Shown here: piece by piece, positions 62,736 through 64,000 of the stretch
Layout of the letters: every line of letters starts with the position of its first letter
Position numbering within the stretch: position 1 is the first letter of the stretch
DNA from: Paracoccus sediminis
Lineage (GTDB): Bacteria > Pseudomonadota > Alphaproteobacteria > Rhodobacterales > Rhodobacteraceae
Direction: 5' to 3'
DNA length: 64,000 nucleotides
NCBI RefSeq assembly: GCF_900188295.1
Contig: NZ_FZNM01000002.1
Location: 248,001-312,000 of the forward strand
The notes under the pieces: generated by a model
Seen by the model: the letters and a program-made list of their open reading frames with translations, nothing else
Databases searched by the model: none
What the model was told of the DNA's origin: nothing
Program-made: the position numbers and the translations under genes

Positions 62736-63434
62736 TCAAACCGCTTGCGCCGGTCCCCTGGCCGCCTCGCGGATCGCGCGGATGTTGGCGCCGTAAACCT
62801 CGGGCTGGCCGACCGATCCGCCCTTGAAGACCGCCGATCCGGCCACCAGCACATCCGCCCCGGCCTTGGCGACCAGGGACGCGGTTTTCGGATCCACGCC
62901 GCCGTCCACCTGGATATGGATCGGCCGGTCGCCAATGGCGCCGCGCAGCCGGGCAATCTTGTCCACCTGGCTGTGGATGAACTTCTGGCCCCCGAAGCCG
63001 GGGTTCACCGTCATCACCAGGACCATGTCGGCCAGATCCAGCAGGTATTCGACCGCCTCGACCGGGGTGCCGGGATTCAGCGCGATGCCGGCCTTTTTCC
63101 CCGTCGCGCGGATCGCCTGCAACGTGCGGTGCGGATGCGGCCCCGCCTCGACATGGGCGGTAATCATGTCGGCGCCAGCTTCGGCATAGGCGTCGATGTA
63201 AGCGTCCACCGGCGCGATCATCAGGTGCACGTCCATGAAGGTCGTCACATGCGGGCGGAACGCCGTGACCGCCGGCGGGCCAAAGGTGAGGTTCGGCACG
63301 AAATGGCCGTCCATCACATCGACATGGACCCAATCGGCGCCCTGATTCTGGATGGCGCGGATTTCGGCGCCGAAATTCGCGAAATCGGCGGACAGGATCG
63401 ACGGGGCGATCTTGATCGTGCGGTCGAAGGTCAT
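62736..63434 (-). CDS. rpe: Ribulose-phosphate 3-epimerase
   Basis: A 232-residue TIM-barrel enzyme that interconverts ribulose 5-phosphate and xylulose 5-phosphate in the Calvin cycle and pentose phosphate pathway. Motifs are [47 protein letters not shown] and [13 protein letters not shown] with GSAVFKG at the phosphate site. ATG 63434 has AGGGAAA upstream; an alternative ATG at 63455 overlaps the cbbX stop. Its place after cbbX suggests it is the Calvin-cycle copy (cbbE). Confidence 0.95.
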   Translation of the reverse strand: MTFDRTIKIAPSILSADFANFGAEIRAIQNQGADWVHVDVMDGHFVPNLTFGPPAVTAFRPHVTTFMDVHLMIAPVDAYIDAYAEAGADMITAHVEAGPHPHRTLQAIRATGKKAGIALNPGTPVEAVEYLLDLADMVLVMTVNPGFGGQKFIHSQVDKIARLRGAIGDRPIHIQVDGGVDPKTASLVAKAGADVLVAGSAVFKGGSVGQPEVYGANIRAIREAARGPAQAV

Positions 63435-63451
63435 GGCGGTTTCCCTGGGCA

Positions 63452-64000
63452 TCATTGGGCAGCGGCTTGGCGGTTCGCGGCCCGCACGTCAAGCCTGTCG
63501 CCATCGATCTTATCCATGTCCAGTCCTCCGCGAAAGACGCGGCTGGCGCGGATGTCGGCTTCCGCAATCAGCGAAAGCCGGTCGGCGTCGATGGGTCCGT
63601 TCCCCTCGTTGAACAGGCGGTTGGCCTGCCGCAGCCGGGCGCGGTCAAGCGCGTTCCTGACCGACCGGGCATTGGCGAAATGCGGCTGGGTCCGGCGCGC
63701 GGCGATATAGTGTTCCATCGCCATGCGCGCGCCATCGTCCAGGCGATAGTTCTGCACGGCCAGCATGTTTTCCGCGATATGCAGCAGCTCGGGATCAGAG
63801 TAGTCCGGGAATTCGATGTGGTGGGCAATCCGCGACCGAAAGCCGGGATTCGACCCGAAGAAACGGTCCATCCGGTCGCTGTATCCCGCCAGGATCACCA
63901 CCAGATCGTCGCGGTTGTTTTCCATCACCTGCAACAGGATCTCGATGGCTTCCTGGCCGTAGTCGCGTTCGTTTTCAGGCCGATAGAGGTAATAGGCCTC
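63452..64000 (-). CDS. cbbX: Rubisco activase CbbX, C-terminal part
   Basis: The last 182 codons of an AAA+ protein, cut by the right edge. Visible residues are [40 protein letters not shown] and [18 protein letters not shown], with the arginine finger region, then [11 protein letters not shown]. CbbX remodels inhibited red-type Rubisco using ATP in response to ribulose bisphosphate. It marks the edge of a Calvin-cycle operon extending beyond the window. The N-terminal Walker motifs are outside. Confidence 0.92.
   Translation of the reverse strand, partial: EAYYLYRPENERDYGQEAIEILLQVMENNRDDLVVILAGYSDRMDRFFGSNPGFRSRIAHHIEFPDYSDPELLHIAENMLAVQNYRLDDGARMAMEHYIAARRTQPHFANARSVRNALDRARLRQANRLFNEGNGPIDADRLSLIAEADIRASRVFRGGLDMDKIDGDRLDVRAANRQAAAQ

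Overview
The window is high-GC DNA from an alphaproteobacterium of the Rhodobacterales, most likely Paracoccus or a close relative (inference). The support is the gene order ubiB-ubiE-mutM-enoyl-CoA hydratase-rpsT-dnaA-dnaN-recF-gyrB, a complete pqqABCDE set with quinoprotein accessory genes, an agl-type alpha-glucoside operon, a GTTC-N7-GTTC type LexA box, and a Calvin-cycle cbbX-rpe pair at the right edge. Nearly every base is coding, and 4-nt start/stop overlaps are common. No tRNA, rRNA, insertion sequence, prophage or CRISPR array was seen.

Layout. Positions 1-6403 hold a PQQ-dependent catabolism locus: a beta-propeller protein and an MxaD-like protein on the minus strand, then a divergent run of an ABC-type binding protein, a second beta-propeller, two unknown exported proteins and the ATPase and permease of an ABC transporter. 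The quinoprotein dehydrogenase is not in the window and may lie left of position 1. Positions 6400-9117 hold a HAD phosphatase, an MFS transporter and a LolA-like protein. Positions 9208-11893 are an apparently SOS-controlled, leaderless operon of a radical SAM DNA-repair protein and a DUF4130-UdgX fusion. A UbiH-type hydroxylase, an NAD-dependent epimerase-like protein, AMP nucleosidase, HU and an EamA transporter follow. Positions 17193-22769 are the ligase-associated DNA-damage cassette (exonuclease, ATP-dependent ligase, helicase, PdeM), in which successive genes overlap by 4 nt.

Positions 22803-34950 hold an outer-membrane protein and the replication-initiation gene block, with rpsT, an enoyl-CoA hydratase, mutM, ubiE and ubiB. 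Positions 34947-44556 are the second quinoprotein region: two unknown exported proteins, a LuxR regulator/FIST/hybrid-kinase operon, a SoxYZ-like carrier, pqqE-D-C-B-A and a divergent zinc metallohydrolase. A strong terminator sits between pqqA and pqqB. Positions 44640-50957 are aglEFGAK. An AcoR-like regulator without an AAA+ domain, a perfect 9-bp-arm palindrome and an aldehyde dehydrogenase follow, then topoisomerase IB, a DUF779 protein and argC. Positions 56135-60790 are the glycine cleavage operon gcvT-H-P with a tandem glycine riboswitch. The right end has a probably frameshifted sulfotransferase, a DUF3140 protein, an atypical SDR, rpe and partial cbbX.

Functionally, the PQQ biosynthesis genes, the SoxYZ-like/metallohydrolase relay pair, the sensor cassette, the PQQ-linked ABC transporter and the aldehyde dehydrogenase fit periplasmic alcohol oxidation. 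Glycine cleavage and the Calvin-cycle genes fit C1 and autotrophic metabolism. Gene functions are read from recognisable motifs and family knowledge; no database search was run.
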